Shown: positions 61,653 through 64,000 of the stretch, one piece after another
Layout of the letters: every line of letters begins with the position of its first letter
How positions within the stretch are numbered: position 1 is the stretch's first letter
NCBI RefSeq assembly: GCF_016859125.1
Contig: NZ_CP069338.1
Span: 6,325,501 to 6,389,500 of the forward strand
Length of the DNA stretch: 64,000 nt
Source of the DNA: Archangium violaceum
GTDB lineage: Bacteria; Myxococcota; Myxococcia; Myxococcales; Myxococcaceae
Direction of reading: 5' to 3'
Translations under genes and position numbers: made by a program
The notes under the pieces: generated by a model
What the model saw: only the letters and a program-made list of their open reading frames with translations
The model's database searches: none
What the model was told of the DNA's origin: nothing

Positions 61653-62270
61653 ATGGACAAGTACCTCGACAAGATCGTGAAGGCGCCCCCCGCGGTGAAG
61701 TTCGGCGGGCTGGCGGCCGTGGTGGTGTTGATGACCGCCGCCAACTTCTTCTTCGTCATCCAGCCGCTGGAGCAGCAGATGGAGACGCAGGTCGCGGCTC
61801 AGCGCAAGCTGGACCTGGAGCTGGCGGAGAAGAGTGAGATTGCCCAGAACCTCAACGAGCGCCGGCGCGAGATGGACGTGCTGGAGCAGAAGCTCGCCGA
61901 GGCCCTCACCGAGTTGCCCGAGAACAAGGACGTCGAGGAGCTGCTCGCGCAGCTCAACGACATTGGCAAGAAGGCGGGGCTGGAGATCGCCCGCGTGGAG
62001 CCCGGCCCGGAGACGGTGGGTGGCAGTGACTTCTTCGCGCGCATCCCCATCAAGATGGTGGTGAGCGGCAACTACCATGAGATCGCGATGTTCCTGCAGG
62101 AGGTCTCGACCATGCGGCGCATCGTGAACGTCAACAACATCAAGCTCGATGGGGCCAAGCTGAAGAACGAAAAGGTGATGCTCAACAGCTCGTTCCTGGC
62201 CACCACGTTCCGTTTCGTCGCGGCGAAGCCGGCCGAGCCAGGCAAGCCCGGGGCCAAGAAGAAGAAGTAG
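61653..62270 (+). CDS. pilO: Type IV pilus assembly protein PilO
   Basis: A 205-residue bitopic inner-membrane protein: membrane helix (GGLAAVVVLMTAANFFFVI), coiled coil (RREMDVLEQKLAEALTELPE) and periplasmic ferredoxin-like fold (GGSDFFARIPIKMVVSGNYH; IAMFLQEVSTMRRIVNVNNI). The Lys-rich tail ends GAKKKK. It pairs with PilN and binds PilP. It starts 14 nt after pilN. Confidence 0.95.
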   Translation: MDKYLDKIVKAPPAVKFGGLAAVVVLMTAANFFFVIQPLEQQMETQVAAQRKLDLELAEKSEIAQNLNERRREMDVLEQKLAEALTELPENKDVEELLAQLNDIGKKAGLEIARVEPGPETVGGSDFFARIPIKMVVSGNYHEIAMFLQEVSTMRRIVNVNNIKLDGAKLKNEKVMLNSSFLATTFRFVAAKPAEPGKPGAKKKK

Positions 62271-62320
62271 TCGCGGAAACTTGATCGGTCCTGGAAATGG
62301 GGCGACAAGGGGATCAGAGG

Positions 62321-62896
62321 ATGAAGACGTTCCATTCCATGTTCATCTCGGGGGCCTTGGCCCTCTCTTTGGTGGGTTGCGGCGAGGAATCGCGGCCTGC
62401 TCGGCCTGCGGCTGCGCCCAAGCGCGCCCAGGCGGAGACCGCCCCCAAGGAGAAGGCCGCGGAGACCCCGGTAGCCTCCGTGTCCACGTACGTCTATAAT
62501 TACAACCCGGTGGGGAAGCGGGATCCGTTCCGCAGTCCCGTCGAGGACATGGTGCGTGAGGCTCCGCAGGCAGGCCAGCAGATGTCGGCCTGCAACGAGC
62601 CGCTGTGCCAGTGGGATATCGACCAGCTCAAGCTGGTGGCGGTGGTGACCGGTGACGCCAACCCGATGGCCATGGTGGAGGACCCGATGGGGCGTGGCCA
62701 CATCGTGCGTCGCAACACCCGGTTGGGCCGCGCGGGCGGCAAGGTGACGCAGATCCTTCGCGACGAGGTCATCATCACGGAGACGATCACCACGCCGGAG
62801 CGGGTGGTCTACAACCCGGTGAAGATGGAGTTGAAGCAAGAGGGCCGGGTGGATCCTGCCTACGACCTGATGACGGGCAAGAACTGGGAGCCGTAG
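62321..62896 (+). CDS. pilP: Type IV pilus assembly lipoprotein PilP
   Basis: A 191-residue inner-membrane-anchored lipoprotein linking PilN/O to the PilQ secretin. The signal SGALALSLVGC has Cys20; a Pro/Ala linker follows; the family PilP domain starts YVYNYNPVGKRDPFRSPVED and ends with beta strands (QLKLVAVVTGDANPMAMVED; GKVTQILRDEVIITETITTP). ATG 62321 follows GATCAGAGG and matches a lipoprotein n-region. It lies 50 nt after pilO. Confidence 0.94.
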   Translation: MKTFHSMFISGALALSLVGCGEESRPARPAAAPKRAQAETAPKEKAAETPVASVSTYVYNYNPVGKRDPFRSPVEDMVREAPQAGQQMSACNEPLCQWDIDQLKLVAVVTGDANPMAMVEDPMGRGHIVRRNTRLGRAGGKVTQILRDEVIITETITTPERVVYNPVKMELKQEGRVDPAYDLMTGKNWEP

Positions 62897-62963
62897 GCAC
62901 CCGGCGAGCCGGGAACCGGTCGGACGGGTTCCCGTGCCCCATTGCAACTTGTTGAGGGGAAGC

Positions 62964-64000
62964 ATGCTCGAGGTGAGCGTTGTGACGAGGGGCAAGTTGA
63001 TGAGCGTGGTGGCCGCGTTGATGGTCGCCATCGTGGGTGTCGGGGCCCAGGCCGCCGAGCTCAATACGCTGCGCGACCTGAAGGTCGTGCAGACGGGAGC
63101 TGGCGCCCAGGTCGTGGTGACCGGCACACGGGCACCCACCTTCACCGTCTTCCGGCTGAGTGGCCCGGAGCGGCTGGTGGTGGATCTCTCGTCGGCGGAC
63201 GCCACGGGCATCAAGGGACACCACAACGGACAGGGACCGGTGGCCGGAGTGGTGGCCTCCCAGTTCTCGGATGAGCGCGCCAGCGTGGGCCGGGTGCTGG
63301 TGGCCCTGCACCAGGCCGCGCAGTACGACGTGCGCGCCGAGGGTGATCGGGTCATCATCTCCGTGGACGGAGCAGCGGCTTCCACGCCCGCGGCCGAGGC
63401 GAAGGCCGCACCCGCGGTCGAGCCGAAGCCGGAGGTGAAGCCCGAGCCCGCCACCGTGGCCAGGGCCGAGCCCGCTCCGGCGGTGGCTCCCGCGCCGCGG
63501 CCGGCCGTCGTGGCCGAGCCGCGTGAGAAGAAGCCCGCCGCCGCGCTGCCCGAGAACGTGGTGGCGGCCGAGGCGGACGAGCGCGACGTGGCGCACCCGG
63601 CCCGCCGCATCACCGGACTGTCCTTCGCCCGTGGCACGCTGAACATCCGCGCGGATGGCGAGGTCTCCCGCTACGAGGTCCTGGAGCTGGCGGATCCTCC
63701 GCGGCTCGCGGTGGACGTGTACGGCGTGGGGCTGGCCGCCCGTGCGCCGCGCGTGCGCTCGGGTCCTCTGAAGGACCTGCGCGTGGGCGCTCACTCGGAC
63801 AAGGTGCGACTGGTGCTCGACGTTCGCGACGAGATGCCCGCGTACCGCGTGGAGCGCACCGGCAGTGGTCTGGCGGTGGTGCTCGGGGGCAAGGTGGCCC
63901 GCAAACCCGCCGCTCCGGTCGATACGCCCGAGAAGGTGGTGGCCGAGAACGCGCCCTTGCGCACCACGCCCGTGGACGCGCGGCCGGCGCCGGTGGACGT
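62964..64000 (+). CDS. pilQ: Type IV pilus secretin PilQ, 3' end outside window
   Basis: The frame from ATG 62964 is open to the window end (345 codons); the secretin pore lies beyond. A signal peptide (LMSVVAALMVAIVGVGAQAA) is followed by an AMIN domain (TLRDLKVVQTGAGAQVVVTG; FRLSGPERLVVDLSSAD), a Pro/Ala-rich linker, and a second AMIN domain (RITGLSFARGTLNIRADG; LADPPRLAVDVYGVG). AMIN domains bind peptidoglycan and place PilQ in the cell wall. ATG 63000 is another possible start with a tighter signal peptide. It is 67 nt after pilP. Confidence 0.94.
   Translation, partial: MLEVSVVTRGKLMSVVAALMVAIVGVGAQAAELNTLRDLKVVQTGAGAQVVVTGTRAPTFTVFRLSGPERLVVDLSSADATGIKGHHNGQGPVAGVVASQFSDERASVGRVLVALHQAAQYDVRAEGDRVIISVDGAAASTPAAEAKAAPAVEPKPEVKPEPATVARAEPAPAVAPAPRPAVVAEPREKKPAAALPENVVAAEADERDVAHPARRITGLSFARGTLNIRADGEVSRYEVLELADPPRLAVDVYGVGLAARAPRVRSGPLKDLRVGAHSDKVRLVLDVRDEMPAYRVERTGSGLAVVLGGKVARKPAAPVDTPEKVVAENAPLRTTPVDARPAPVD

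Overview
The window is about 64 kb of high-GC DNA from a myxobacterium. The clearest sign is a complete Myxococcus-type pil locus (pilB-T-C-S-R, pilI-H-G-A, pilD-S2-R2-M-N-O-P-Q). The dense two-component genes, lipoproteins, PilZ-like and MJ0042 zinc-ribbon proteins also fit the order, and the GC-rich coding bias suggests Cystobacterineae (Archangium, Cystobacter or Myxococcus relatives). The species cannot be fixed from sequence alone. No rRNA, tRNA or CRISPR array was seen.

Positions 1-3.8 kb are a decayed accessory patch. It starts with the 3' end of an IS3-type element. Next come a frameshifted lipoprotein gene resembling a myxobacterial polymorphic toxin and a small downstream gene (possible immunity partner) cut by a complete IS1380-family element with a perfect 5-bp target duplication. 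A C-terminal fragment of a mannose-6-phosphate isomerase closes the patch. All the host genes here look dead.

Positions 3.8-45 kb are mostly chromosomal housekeeping and lineage-specific genes: an orphan GAF/PAS histidine kinase, a TPR lipoprotein, a short endonuclease V and two ArsA/GET3-like ATPases. These are followed by a phasin-like protein, a ParA ATPase and a PHB-accumulation regulator, then a zinc-ribbon membrane protein, TatA, a glycerophosphodiesterase, an S41 protease with a very long C-terminus, an EI24/CysZ-like protein, GshA and a histidine kinase. Further on are a CNNM/CorC protein, an alaS-lipoprotein-PilZ/Hsp70 operon, a tandem pair of secreted HEAT-like proteins, DinG, a DUF4173 membrane protein, a cupredoxin, a Pro/Thr-rich protein with Sm/Hfq-like C-terminal sequence, a REC-GGDEF protein, TrmB and RibF. 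Three copies of a palindromic interspersed repeat sit between convergent gene ends.

Positions 45-64 kb are the type IV pilus locus. PilB and PilT drive extension and retraction, PilC is the platform, PilS/PilR regulate, and PilG/H/I form an ABC transporter needed for pilus assembly in M. xanthus. PilA is the pilin, PilD the prepilin peptidase, PilS2/R2 a second two-component pair, PilM/N/O/P the alignment complex and PilQ (cut by the window end) the secretin. pilI-H-G-A lie on the minus strand, opposite to their flanks. pilA carries a -24/-12 sigma-54 promoter, palindromic upstream sites that could bind PilR, and a strong terminator before pilG.
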